Assembly: GCA_015075645.1 (NCBI GenBank)
Contig: JABTUF010000006.1
Span: 186,001-250,000 of the forward strand
Source: Burkholderiales bacterium
GTDB lineage: Bacteria > Pseudomonadota > Gammaproteobacteria > Burkholderiales > Casimicrobiaceae
DNA length: 64,000 nt
Direction: 5' to 3'
How positions within the stretch are numbered: the stretch's first letter is position 1; every line of letters begins with the position of its first letter. The position numbers and the translations under genes were made by a program. A model generated the notes under the pieces. The model saw only the letters and a program-made list of their open reading frames with translations. It was not told the origin of the DNA and did not search any database. Positions 38,456-47,048 of the stretch are shown here, piece by piece.

Positions 38456-39688
38456 TCACCGCGCCCCACTCCGCGGTCCGAGGCTAAGCGGATCGACATC
38501 CTGCACCAGCGCCTCGGCGCGATGGGTCCAGCGCGCAAGCATCGGTCGGCGGCGCAGCCAGCGCACGGCCGGACGGAACGGATCGAACAGGCGGGCGCGC
38601 GCGAGCACGCGCTCGGCGGCGCGGGCGAGGTCTTCGCGGCCGTGCGCGCGGCAGAACGGCGGAAGTTCCTTCCAGTAGTGGCGCTCGATCAAGGCGGCGA
38701 TCGTCGTTCGCCCGGCCTGCCGTGCCGTCAACCTGCCGCCGCCGAACGTCGGCCAGCGATCGAGGCCGCCCAGCGCCTCGAGCGCCACCGCGGTGCGCAG
38801 GCACTTCGCGCAACGCATGCAGTTGTTCTCGTGTCCGCTCTCGTAGCAGACGCGCAGGACTTCGCGAACGACGTCGTGGTCCGCGATCCCGGCGATCTTG
38901 TCGACGCGGGACAGCGCGGCGCCCTCGTTCTCGAACCGGGTCCCGCGCGTCGACAGCAACTGCGCGACCTGCGAGTAGTCGAGGTCGCGCTCGAGCCAGC
39001 CGTAGTCGGTCCACGACGAGAACAGCACGCGATCGAACCGATGCTCCAGCGCCAGGGCCAGCGCCGCGAGCAGCGAATGCGCGGATCGGAGCGCGAGCGC
39101 GGCGTTGATCCGGCGGGTGCGCATCTGGTTGGTCGTGACCGGGACGAGCGTCTTGCCCAGGCGATCGGCCGCGTGCCGCATTCGCGCTTCGATGCGCGCG
39201 AACGACGCGGGATCGCCGCCGGAAGTGTCGAACGAACCGAGCGCGAGCAGGAGATCGTGGAGCCGCGAGGCGCGCGGGCGCAGCGCCGTGTGGAACGAGT
39301 CGACCCCGCCCGAGAAGAAACACGCGGATCGCGTTCCGGCTGCGCGGGCGGCGTCCTCCTGGACATCCGCGTCGATCGCGACGTCCGGATCGTCGGGATG
39401 GAAGGCGCGCCAGGTCCGCTTGAGATCCTCCGCGCCGTCCAGCAACCGTGCATCCACCGGCCGCGCGAGCACGAGCGGCTCGTTCGACGCGATCGCGACC
39501 GGCAGCAGCATCGCGAGCCACGGGTTGCCGGTTTCGGTGAGATCGCCGGCGAACACGTCGGGCACTTCGAACCAGTAGACCTCCTCCGCGGGGCCGCCGC
39601 GCGCGTCGTCGTAGCGAACGACGCCGGAGAGGCGCGCGTGTCCCGACCGCTCGGGCGACCGGCCGATGTCGACGTCGACGAGCTTCAC
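38456..39688 (-). CDS. QueC-like PP-loop ATPase paralogue A
   Basis: 410-residue protein from GTG 39688. An N-terminal domain of about 115 residues (EVYWFEVPDVFAGDL...TGNPWLAMLLPVAI...RPVDARLL) is followed by an adenine-nucleotide alpha-hydrolase domain with PP-loop [10 protein letters not shown] (126-132 core). A zinc-type cysteine set C-X8-C-X2-C-X2-C (C281, C290, C293, C296; NNCMRCAKCLRT) matches the spacing in QueC, the 7-cyano-7-deazaguanine synthase. Length and the extra N-terminal domain differ from QueC, so it probably adenylates some other acid. Downstream partner of paralogue B with a 13-bp gap. Confidence 0.72.
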   Translation of the reverse strand: MKLVDVDIGRSPERSGHARLSGVVRYDDARGGPAEEVYWFEVPDVFAGDLTETGNPWLAMLLPVAIASNEPLVLARPVDARLLDGAEDLKRTWRAFHPDDPDVAIDADVQEDAARAAGTRSACFFSGGVDSFHTALRPRASRLHDLLLALGSFDTSGGDPASFARIEARMRHAADRLGKTLVPVTTNQMRTRRINAALALRSAHSLLAALALALEHRFDRVLFSSWTDYGWLERDLDYSQVAQLLSTRGTRFENEGAALSRVDKIAGIADHDVVREVLRVCYESGHENNCMRCAKCLRTAVALEALGGLDRWPTFGGGRLTARQAGRTTIAALIERHYWKELPPFCRAHGREDLARAAERVLARARLFDPFRPAVRWLRRRPMLARWTHRAEALVQDVDPLSLGPRSGAR

Positions 39689-39701
39689 GTTGCGATGTCG
39701 G

Positions 39702-40919
39702 TCACGTGCCGAGGTGGCGGGTGACGCCGGGCTCCTGCACGAGGCGCTCCAGCCGGTAGGTGAGCGGCCGGATCGCCGGGTGGCGGCGCAGCCAGCGCAC
39801 GAACGGCCGGAACGGATCGTGCAAACGCGAGCGGGCGAGCGCGCGGCGGATAGCGCGCGCCATGTCGTCGCGGCCGGTCTCGCGGCAGACCTCGAGCATC
39901 TCCTCGTAGTAGTGGCGCACGTTCGGATCGCCGATCGCCATCCGCGCCACCTTGCGCACGTCGAGGCGCTGCGCTCCGAACGCCGGCGCCTTGCCGATGA
40001 CGCCCATCAGGTCGAGCATGATCGCGGTGCGCAGGCACTTCTCGCAGTTCATGCAATTGGTCTCGTCGCCGGTGAACAGGCACACGCGCAACGCGGCGAG
40101 CGCGACGTCGTGCCCGGCGACGAACCGCAGCTTCTCGGTGCGCAGGACCGAGAAGCCGTGGTTCTCGACGCTGGTCGCGGCGGTGGAGAGCAGCGCATCG
40201 GTGAGCGGATGCGTGCCCCAGGCGTCCTTCCACGTGAGATCGACGCTGGCGGCGACGATCACGCGCCGGAACCGCCGCTCGAGCGCGAGCGGCACCGAGG
40301 CCATCATCGCGCCCTGCGACATGTACATGAGGTCGGTGCGCCCCAGGCGCGTGTGCAGCAGATTGGTCGCGCAGGGGATCAACGTCTTCCCGAGGGCGTC
40401 GGCCGCCGCCTGCAGCTTCGCCCGCACGCGCTCGAACGACGGGCGCTTCGCGTGCATCAGGTCGAACGCGCCGTGGATCGTCAGGAGATCATCGATCGGC
40501 GCGGCGCGCGATGCGAGCACCGAGTAGAACGAGTCGACGCCTCCGGAGAACAGGCACACGGTGCGCGTGCCCGCTCCCGGGGGCTCGCGCATGACGTCGG
40601 CCTCGATCGCCACCGGCCGATGCGCGGGATTCCACATCCGCCATGCGCCCATCAGTTCGCGTGCGTGGTCGAGCATCACGCCGTCGACCGGGCGGCAGAG
40701 TTCGAGCGATTCTCCCAGCGTGACCGCGACCGGCAGCAGGCACGCGAGCCAGGGGTTGCCGGTGGTCGAGATGTCGCCCGCGTACGCTTCCGGGAACTCG
40801 TACCAGTAATCCTCGGCGTCGCGGCCGGCCTGCGGCGCGGCGTAGGACACGCGACCGGTGAGCCGCACCCAGCCGTCGCGCTCGGGCGACGGAGCGAGGT
40901 CGACGCGTTCGAGCTTCAC
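39702..40919 (-). CDS. QueC-like PP-loop ATPase paralogue B
   Basis: 405-residue protein from GTG 40919, overlapping the aldolase-family gene stop by four bases (GTGA). The architecture is the same as paralogue A: N-terminal [13 protein letters not shown]...[14 protein letters not shown]...RPVDG, PP-loop [14 protein letters not shown], and the cysteine set C-X8-C-X2-C-X2-C in [20 protein letters not shown]. Both end with a similar basic segment ([12 protein letters not shown] here). The two have diverged enough to suggest different substrates or a heteromeric enzyme. PP-loop enzymes adenylate a carboxyl or carbonyl group before nitrogen or sulfur transfer; the substrate here is unknown. Confidence 0.72.
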   Translation of the reverse strand: MKLERVDLAPSPERDGWVRLTGRVSYAAPQAGRDAEDYWYEFPEAYAGDISTTGNPWLACLLPVAVTLGESLELCRPVDGVMLDHARELMGAWRMWNPAHRPVAIEADVMREPPGAGTRTVCLFSGGVDSFYSVLASRAAPIDDLLTIHGAFDLMHAKRPSFERVRAKLQAAADALGKTLIPCATNLLHTRLGRTDLMYMSQGAMMASVPLALERRFRRVIVAASVDLTWKDAWGTHPLTDALLSTAATSVENHGFSVLRTEKLRFVAGHDVALAALRVCLFTGDETNCMNCEKCLRTAIMLDLMGVIGKAPAFGAQRLDVRKVARMAIGDPNVRHYYEEMLEVCRETGRDDMARAIRRALARSRLHDPFRPFVRWLRRHPAIRPLTYRLERLVQEPGVTRHLGT

Positions 40920-41809
40920 CCGGCCAGCGCGCCGATCGCGACGAGCGCCTGCCGCACGTCGTCGACGCCCTGCGCGGACAGCGGTGACTGGGGAGGCAGC
41001 GGGTCGCCCACCGCGTAGCCCTGCAGCACGAGTCCGCCCTTGATGCACGCCGCGAGGTTGTGCTTCGCGAACGCCTGATTGAGCGCCCACAGCGGCCGCT
41101 GCTTCTCCATCGCGCCCTTCCAGTCGCCGCGCCGGCACGATTCGTAGAGTTCGACGCTTTGCCGCGGCGCGACGCAAGCCGGGCCCGCCATCCAGCCCAC
41201 GCCGCCGATCAGCATCACGCAGGCCGGGATGTGCGACGAGGCGGCGAACACCTGCATGCGCCCCTCGCCGCGCAGCAGGATCGACAGCAGGCGCCCGGTG
41301 TTCACCGACGCATCCTTGATGTAGCGGATGGTCGGGACGCGCGCGAGCTTCTCGATCACCGGCAGCGAGAGGTCGGAGCGCTGGAAGTTCGGATTGGTGT
41401 AGAGCACGACCGGCAGGCCCACCGCCTCGCCGATCGCCTTGAAGTACGCGTACACGCCGTCGTCGGCGATCGGAAAGTACGCCTCGAGGATCGCGAGGAT
41501 GCCGTTCGCGCCCATGCGTTCGTAGTCGCGCGCCTGGGCGACCGCATCCGCGGTGGTGGTCGACGCGACGCCCGCGACGACCGGCACGCGGCCGTTCGCC
41601 GCCTCGATCGTGACTTCGACGACGCGCCTGCGCTGCGCGGCGGAGAGGTAGGCGAACTCGCCGGTCGATCCGAGCGGCGCGAGGCCGTGCACGCCCGCAC
41701 CGATCAGGTCGTCGCACAGCCGCGCGAGCACCGAATCGTCGACCGAGCCGTCGGCGCGGATCGGCGACACGAGATAGGGGAATACGCCGTGGAACTCCTT
41801 CGTGCTCAC
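40916..41809 (-). CDS. Dihydrodipicolinate synthase/N-acetylneuraminate lyase family protein
   Basis: Class I aldolase of 297 residues from GTG 41809. The DapA-family signatures are present: [41 protein letters not shown] (oxo-acid-binding loop), VVLYTNPNF with the catalytic tyrosine, and the Schiff-base lysine in IRYIKDAS. The usual lysine-pathway DapA has a GTTGE motif; here it is GSTGE, which is common in other aldolases of the family. Coupling to two PP-loop genes suggests it supplies or cleaves a keto acid in the same, unidentified pathway rather than acting in lysine synthesis. Confidence 0.85.
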   Translation of the reverse strand: MSTKEFHGVFPYLVSPIRADGSVDDSVLARLCDDLIGAGVHGLAPLGSTGEFAYLSAAQRRRVVEVTIEAANGRVPVVAGVASTTTADAVAQARDYERMGANGILAILEAYFPIADDGVYAYFKAIGEAVGLPVVLYTNPNFQRSDLSLPVIEKLARVPTIRYIKDASVNTGRLLSILLRGEGRMQVFAASSHIPACVMLIGGVGWMAGPACVAPRQSVELYESCRRGDWKGAMEKQRPLWALNQAFAKHNLAACIKGGLVLQGYAVGDPLPPQSPLSAQGVDDVRQALVAIGALAG

Positions 41810-41933
41810 GTTCGCGCTCCGTCGATTGCCCCGGCGCGCGCCCGGGTGGCACGCGAGGCAGCATCCATCGTAGCGCAACGCGCGATCCGACAGGCCGGCC
41901 GCACGCAGCCGGGCCCCCCGGATCCACCGGCGA

Positions 41934-42806
41934 TCAACCGGTCGTGCGTGCGGGGGCGGGGGCGGGCACCGGAGGCGACGCGCCACCCGCCGGAGGCGCC
42001 GATGGAACGGGAGCAGTTCCCGTCGGCGGCGTCGCGAGCTGGCCGTAGACCACGCGCGCGACCGCGAGCAGCCTGGTGCGGTCGAGCGGGCCGGAGAGCG
42101 CGTAGGCGGTGTCGTCGTCGATCCAGTAGAAGACGCCGACGCCGTTCTCGGCGGCGTACCGGAACGCGGTTTCGCCGGTCGGCCCGCGTGAGTCCTTCGA
42201 CAATCGCCACTGCAGCGTGACGCGCTGCTTGTCCGCGTTCTCGTACATGACGAGCCCGGTCGGCTTCTCGTTGCCCGCGACGAGGCGCCCGCCGACGAGC
42301 GTGAACCCGAGCGACCCCAGGTCGGGGATGTGCGCCTCGGTCCCCATGCGGCGCGTGAGCCAGCGCGCGAGGCTCGCTTCCTCGTTCGCCCACACCTCGA
42401 CCGGCCGGCGCGGGTCGGCGCTGTAGAGCGCGTGCGTGATCGCGGCCTGCCGCGCGAAGGTCGTCGGCACGCCGGTCCGCTCGAGCATCGCATCGCGCGC
42501 GAACCACCCGGCGGCGAGGCCGAGGACGAGCGTCGCCGCGGCCGCGTACGCCGGCCACAGGCGCCACGCGAGAGCGCGCGCCGGATGACCGCGCGCGGCG
42601 GCGGCGAGGCGCGGCGGGATCGCCTCGTCGAGCCAGGGATCGAACGCGTCGCGCAGCGCGGCGTTCTGCTCGCGGATCGCCGCGACGCGCGCCGCGGCCG
42701 AGGGATCACGCGCGATCGCCTGCGCGACCGCCTCGCGGCGCTCGTCGGCGAGCTGGCCGTCGGCCCAGGCCATCAGGTCGTCGTCGGTGATCGGGATCGC
42801 GCTCAT
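41934..42806 (-). CDS. Anti-sigma factor, single transmembrane helix
   Basis: 290-residue protein. The N-terminal cytoplasmic anti-sigma domain reads [50 protein letters not shown], without the HxxxCxxC zinc motif. One transmembrane helix (about 90-110, [21 protein letters not shown]) leads to a periplasmic domain with [33 protein letters not shown] and [13 protein letters not shown]. The C-terminus is proline-rich. It lies 26 bp downstream of the sigma gene and should sequester that factor at the membrane. The inducing signal is unknown. Confidence 0.85.
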   Translation of the reverse strand: MSAIPITDDDLMAWADGQLADERREAVAQAIARDPSAAARVAAIREQNAALRDAFDPWLDEAIPPRLAAAARGHPARALAWRLWPAYAAAATLVLGLAAGWFARDAMLERTGVPTTFARQAAITHALYSADPRRPVEVWANEEASLARWLTRRMGTEAHIPDLGSLGFTLVGGRLVAGNEKPTGLVMYENADKQRVTLQWRLSKDSRGPTGETAFRYAAENGVGVFYWIDDDTAYALSGPLDRTRLLAVARVVYGQLATPPTGTAPVPSAPPAGGASPPVPAPAPARTTG

Positions 42807-42832
42807 CGTTCTTCCACTGTCGCCGTGCGTCG

Positions 42833-43366
42833 TCACTTCACGCGCTTGAGCGCGGAGGGCGGCTCCTCGGTCATGCGGCGCAGCTTCTCGCGCGCCCGCG
42901 ACAGGCGGGACATCACGGTGCCCACCGGCACGGAGAGCGCTGCGGCGATCTCCTCGTACTTCATCTCCTCGACCACGGCGAGGAGCAGCGTCTCGCGCTG
43001 CTCGGCAGGCAGCCGGCCCACCCGTTGCAGCAATTCCGTCAGCTCGACGCGCGCGAACTGGGTCGCCGGCACCGGCACCTGCCACGCGCTGCGGCCGAGT
43101 TCCGAGTCCGCATCGAGCGACACCTGCGCGGCCTCGCGGCGCGCGCTCGCCTTCTGGTTGACGAACACGTTGTGCATGATCGTGAACAGCCACGCGCGCA
43201 GATCGGTCCCCGGCTGCCACAGCCGGCGCTTCTCCCACGCCCGCGCCAGCGCCTCCTGCACCAGGTCGTCCGCGCGCGAGCCGTCGCCGGTCAGCACGCG
43301 CGCATAGCGCCGCAGTCGCGGGATCGCGGCGAGCATTTCCGGATGCGGCAGCGGCGGATCGGCCAT
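42833..43366 (-). CDS. ECF-type RNA polymerase sigma factor
   Basis: 177-residue sigma-70 family protein with regions 2 and 4 only. Region 2: AIPRLRRYARVLTGDGSRADDLVQEALARAWEKRRLWQPGTDLRAWLFTIMHNVFVN. Region 4: LQRVGRLPAEQRETLLLAVVEEMKYEEIAAALSVPVGTVMSRLSRAREKLRR. The downstream gene encodes its membrane anti-sigma factor. A GGAATA-N17-GTTCGA pattern upstream could be its own promoter. Regulon not deducible from the window. Confidence 0.92.
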   Translation of the reverse strand: MADPPLPHPEMLAAIPRLRRYARVLTGDGSRADDLVQEALARAWEKRRLWQPGTDLRAWLFTIMHNVFVNQKASARREAAQVSLDADSELGRSAWQVPVPATQFARVELTELLQRVGRLPAEQRETLLLAVVEEMKYEEIAAALSVPVGTVMSRLSRAREKLRRMTEEPPSALKRVK

Positions 43367-43523
43367 GGCGTGGCGTCTGGTGCCCGAGGCGCGGCCCGGC
43401 GGGCATGGCCGCCGTGCCCGGGAGCGCGCCGGGAGCTTAGGCCGGTTTCGCCGGGCTGGCGAGCGTCCCGACGCGGCCCTCCCGCTCGTTCGACCTCCCC
43501 TCCGGGCAGTCCGGAACAAGGAG

Positions 43524-43552
43524 TCGAACAGTCGGCCGCCCGCGACTATTCC
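43524..43552 (-). promoter_or_regulatory. Candidate ECF-type promoter of the sigma gene
   Basis: Minus strand GGAATA (43547-43552), 17 bases, then GTTCGA (43524-43529). GGAA-type -35 elements with a spacer of 16-17 bases are common in ECF promoters, and self-transcription is usual. The site is about 160 bp before the sigma start, so the evidence is weak. The remainder of 43367-43649 holds no other recognisable feature. Confidence 0.3.
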
Positions 43553-43649
43553 CCCGGGGCCGAATGCGCGCGACCGACGGTCCCGCAGGCGCGCTCGGCC
43601 GCGAGGGATCGCCCGCTCCGTCGGGTCGACGGCGGGCACCGCGTCGCCG

Positions 43650-45128
43650 CTACAGCAGGAACAGCGTCGCGAGTCCGAGGAAGATGAAGAACCCGCCGGA
43701 ATCGGTGACCGCGGTGATCAGGACCGAGGAGCCGACCGCCGGGTCGCGGCCGATCTTGAGCATGGTCATCGGGATCAGCACGCCCATCATCGCGGCGAGC
43801 AGCAGATTGAGCGTCATCGCGAACACCATCACGAGGCCGAGCTTGACGTCGTGGTAGAGCATCATCGAGACGAGTCCCATCACGCCGCCCCAGATGACGC
43901 CGTTCGCGAGCGCGACCAAGAGCTCCTTGCGGATCAGCTTGTCCGCGTGGTTGCGCGTGACCTGCCCGAGCGCCACCGCGCGCACGATCATCGTGATCGT
44001 CTGGTTGCCCGAATTGCCGCCGATGCCCGCCACGATCGGCATCAGCGCCGCGAGCGCGACGAGCTTCGCGATCGAGCCCTCGAACACGCCGATCACGCGC
44101 GAGGCGAAGAACGCGGTCATCAGGTTCACCGCGAGCCAGGCCCAGCGGTTCTGGAACGATTTCCAGACCGATGCGAAGACGTCCTCCTCCTCGCGCAGGC
44201 CCGCCTGGGCGAGCACCTCCTCCTCGCCGCGCCGCCGCACGAAGTCCAGCACCTCGTCGACGGTGACGCGGCCGACGAGGCGGTCGTTGGTGTCGACGAC
44301 CGGCGCCGACACGAGGTCGTAGCGCTCGAACGTGCTCGCGGCCACGTCGGCCTTCTCGTGCTGCGCGAGCTTGACGGCCGCGGGCGCCATCACGTCGCCG
44401 ACCATGCGTTCCGGATCGTTGACGATCAGCTTCGCGATCGGCAGCACGCCGAGCAGCTTCTCGTCGCGGTCGACGACGAACACCTGGTCGGTCTGCGACG
44501 GCAGGTCCTCGAAGCGGCGCAGGTAGCGGAGCACGACCTCGAGCTTGACGTCGGCCCGCACCTGGATGTCCTCGAAGTCCATCAGCGCGCCGACCATGTC
44601 CTCGTCGAACGACATCGCGGCGCGCAACTGCTCGCGTTCCTCGACCGGGAGGCTCTGGAAGACGTCATCCATCACCTCCTGCGGCAGGTCCTCGGCGATC
44701 GCGGCGAGTTCGTCGGCCTCGAGCGTTTCCGCCGCGGCGACGAGTTCCTCGGTGTCCATCGACGAGATCAGCGACTCGCGGACCGCGTCGCTCACTTCGA
44801 CCAGGATCTCGCCGTCGCGCTCGGCGGACTTGATCAGGTCCCAGACGTAGAGGCGCTCCTCGAGCGGCAGCGCCTCGAGGATGTAGGCGATGTCCGCCGG
44901 ATGCAGCCGGTCGAGCCGCTGCTGGAGCGCAGCGCGGTTCTGCCGGGTAACGAGGCTCTCGACGAGGCCGGCGCGTTCCGCGTCGGACGCCTGCGCAGCC
45001 TGCTCGTGGACGAGCCCCTCGACGAGCCGGTTCCGGCGGATCAGCGCGGTGACGTCGGCGAGCGCGTCCTCGACGCGCCCGCGCGCGTCGCCAGGCCGGG
45101 CCGGGGTCTTGTCGGCGATCTCGGGCAT
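43650..45128 (-). CDS. mgtE: Magnesium transporter MgtE
   Basis: Mg2+-gated channel of 492 residues. The cytoplasmic N-terminal superhelix (HPADIAYILEALPLEERLYVWDLI) is followed by paired CBS domains (FVVDRDEKLLGVLPIAKL and VVDTNDRLVGRVTVDEVLDFV). Five hydrophobic helices follow, with the selectivity-pore segment LMPIVAGIGGNSGNQTITMIVRAVALGQV. The CBS domains sense cytosolic magnesium and close the channel. A TAGAAT hexamer lies 45 bp upstream, on its own strand. Confidence 0.95.
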   Translation of the reverse strand: MPEIADKTPARPGDARGRVEDALADVTALIRRNRLVEGLVHEQAAQASDAERAGLVESLVTRQNRAALQQRLDRLHPADIAYILEALPLEERLYVWDLIKSAERDGEILVEVSDAVRESLISSMDTEELVAAAETLEADELAAIAEDLPQEVMDDVFQSLPVEEREQLRAAMSFDEDMVGALMDFEDIQVRADVKLEVVLRYLRRFEDLPSQTDQVFVVDRDEKLLGVLPIAKLIVNDPERMVGDVMAPAAVKLAQHEKADVAASTFERYDLVSAPVVDTNDRLVGRVTVDEVLDFVRRRGEEEVLAQAGLREEEDVFASVWKSFQNRWAWLAVNLMTAFFASRVIGVFEGSIAKLVALAALMPIVAGIGGNSGNQTITMIVRAVALGQVTRNHADKLIRKELLVALANGVIWGGVMGLVSMMLYHDVKLGLVMVFAMTLNLLLAAMMGVLIPMTMLKIGRDPAVGSSVLITAVTDSGGFFIFLGLATLFLL

Positions 45129-45173
45129 GGCGGTGTCGAATCCAATCGGGCGGGCGGCGCGGGAGGCGCCGCG

Positions 45174-45179
45174 ATTCTA
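45174..45179 (-). promoter_or_regulatory. -10-like hexamer upstream of mgtE
   Basis: Minus-strand TAGAAT, 45 bp before the mgtE start, in the 115-bp gap to mtgA. No -35 recognised. Confidence 0.3.
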
Positions 45180-45243
45180 CGCGCCCGAACCGGCTTCCGA
45201 CAGTCGCGCGGCGCCGAGACGCGCGGGCGCGGCGCGCGCCGAG

Positions 45244-45945
45244 TCAGGGCACGGACGCCGAGGGCATCCGCGCGAGGATCGTCGCGACGCGGCCGTCGAG
45301 GTACTCGGAGCCCGGATTGCGCTCGAAGCGGCGCGGGGACGGGACCATCGCCGCGAGCCGCGCGGCCTGCTCGTCGGAGAGCTGGCCCGCGGAGACGCCG
45401 AAGTAGCGCCGCGCGGCCGCCTCGGCGCCGAACACGCCGTTGCCCCACTCGATGACGTTGAGGTAGAGCTCGAGGATGCGCCGCTTGGGCAGCAGCGCCT
45501 CCATCATCACGGTGATGAGCGCCTCCTGCGCTTTCCGCACGTAGCTGCGGTCCGGCGAGAGGAACAGGTTCTTCGCGAGCTGTTGCGTGATCGTCGAGCC
45601 GCCGTAGGCCACCTTGCCGCGACGCTCGTTCTTCTCGCGCGCCTTCGCGATCGCCTCCCAGTCGAAGCCCGAGTGCTCGACGAACTTCGCGTCCTCGGCC
45701 GCGATGACCGCCCGCTTGAGCTGCCGGGAGATCTTCTCCGCGGGCACCCATCGGTAGCGGATCACCGCCTTGGGTTGCTTGACGCGCATCTCGGCGAGCC
45801 GCTGCTCCATGAAGGCGGTCTCTCCGGGAGGATTCCAGCGGTACCAGAGGATGTGCGCGGCGAACCACGCCTGGACCAGCGCGAACGCGACGACGAGCGC
45901 GACGAGCGCGCGGAGCGTCCAACGCGCCGGCGTCGACCGCGCCAT
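45244..45945 (-). CDS. mtgA: Monofunctional biosynthetic peptidoglycan transglycosylase
   Basis: GT51 glycosyltransferase that polymerises lipid II into glycan strands. 233 residues, with an N-terminal membrane anchor (LRALVALVVAFALVQAWFA) and no transpeptidase domain. Catalytic segments: VIAAEDAKFVEHSGFDWEAI (the first glutamate is the base), GGSTITQQLAKNLFLSPDRSYVRK, and EALLPKRRILELYLNVIEWGNGVFG. It starts six bases after aroE, in the aroE-mtgA pair common in betaproteobacteria. Confidence 0.95.
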   Translation of the reverse strand: MARSTPARWTLRALVALVVAFALVQAWFAAHILWYRWNPPGETAFMEQRLAEMRVKQPKAVIRYRWVPAEKISRQLKRAVIAAEDAKFVEHSGFDWEAIAKAREKNERRGKVAYGGSTITQQLAKNLFLSPDRSYVRKAQEALITVMMEALLPKRRILELYLNVIEWGNGVFGAEAAARRYFGVSAGQLSDEQAARLAAMVPSPRRFERNPGSEYLDGRVATILARMPSASVP

Positions 45946-45951
45946 CGGGAA

Positions 45952-46779
45952 CTACGCGCCCGGCCGGAGCAGCGCGAATACCGACTTCGTGTCGGGCCGC
46001 ACGCCGCGCCACAGCGCGAAGCTCTCGGCGGCCTGCTCGACCAGCATGCCCATGCCGTCGGAAGCGCCACCCGCGCCGTGCTCGCGCGCCCAGCGCATGA
46101 ACGGGGTCGGCAGGTCCGAGTAGATGAGGTCGTAGGCGAACGCGCCGGGCGCGAACAGGGTCCCGGCGAACGGGAACGCGTCGACCTGCGCGCCGCCCAT
46201 GCCGAGGCTCGTCGCGTTGATCACGATCTCGTGGCGGCGCGCCCCGATGGCCTGCGGATCGAAGGCTTCGACACGGCCGTAGCGCGAGAACTCCGCGGCG
46301 ACTTGCACCGCCTTCGACATCGTGCGGTTGCTGATCGCGACCGACGCCGCGCCGGCGTCGAGGAGCGGCTTCAGGATCCCGCGCACCGCGCCGCCCGCAC
46401 CGAGGATCGCGATCGCGCGCCCGCGGACATCGGCATGGAGGTTGACGGTGAGGTCGCGCACGAGCCCCACGCCGTCGGTGTTGTCGGCGTGCCACGCGTC
46501 GCCGACACGGGCGAGCGTATTGACGGCGCCCGCGAGCCTCGCGCGCTCGGTCGTCTCGGTGGCGACGGCGAATGCCTCGAGCTTGAACGGTATGGTCACG
46601 TTCAGGCCCATTCCGCCCTCGGCGGCGAAGCGTTCGACCGTCGCCCGGAACGCGTCGCGCGGCGCGAGAAGCCGCTCGTAGGTCATGTCCTGCCCGGTCG
46701 ACGCGGCGAACGCGGCGTGGATGGGCGGCGATTTCGAGTGCGCGATCGGGTTGCCGATGACGGCGTAGCGGGCAGGCAT
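45952..46779 (-). CDS. aroE: Shikimate dehydrogenase
   Basis: NADPH-dependent reduction of 3-dehydroshikimate in aromatic amino-acid synthesis. 275 residues, as expected. It begins YAVIGNPIAHSKSPPIHAAFAAS (shikimate-binding), then GLNVTIPFKLEAF with the catalytic lysine, VNTLARVGDAWHADNTDGVG, and the nucleotide-binding AIAILGAGGAVRGIL with NRTMSKAVQ. The start codon abuts a GTCAGTT heptad array, which therefore occupies its ribosome-binding region. Confidence 0.95.
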   Translation of the reverse strand: MPARYAVIGNPIAHSKSPPIHAAFAASTGQDMTYERLLAPRDAFRATVERFAAEGGMGLNVTIPFKLEAFAVATETTERARLAGAVNTLARVGDAWHADNTDGVGLVRDLTVNLHADVRGRAIAILGAGGAVRGILKPLLDAGAASVAISNRTMSKAVQVAAEFSRYGRVEAFDPQAIGARRHEIVINATSLGMGGAQVDAFPFAGTLFAPGAFAYDLIYSDLPTPFMRWAREHGAGGASDGMGMLVEQAAESFALWRGVRPDTKSVFALLRPGA

Positions 46780-46780
46780 T

Positions 46781-47048
46781 TCAGTTGTCAGTTGTCAGTT
46801 GTCAGTTGTCAGTTGTCAGTTGTCAGTTGACAGGCGTCCGAGGGAAGTGGGCCGCACGGCCCAGCGCGCGCGAGGGCGGGTCGGACCGGATTATCGCCGA
46901 TGCGCGATTCCGAGGGATTCCTGTGCGCGGGCTCCGCGTTCGCGCCCGCGTTCTTGCCCGCCAACTTCAGCCTCCCACCCGCGCTCGATGCGCGGCCACC
47001 GGGCACTCCGCCGCCACTGTCAACTGTCAACTGCCAACTGACTACTGA
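46781..47048. repeat. Inverted GTCAGTT heptad arrays between aroE and tonB
   Basis: Left arm: seven uninterrupted copies of TCAGTTG at 46781-46829. Right arm: three CAACTGN units plus degenerate ones at about 47021-47048. The 190-bp centre has no gene. The arms are complementary, so the unit can form a long hairpin. The tonB stop codon (TAG on the minus strand, 47042-47044) lies in the right arm. This is the same repeat type as at 2553-2647. Confidence 0.88.

Noticed and set aside
38456..40919. The two PP-loop genes as part of a Dpd 7-deazaguanine DNA modification system or as genuine queC
   Set aside because: No DpdA/TGT-like gene, queD, queE or folE is near; the proteins are about 400 residues with an extra N-terminal domain, against about 230 for QueC.
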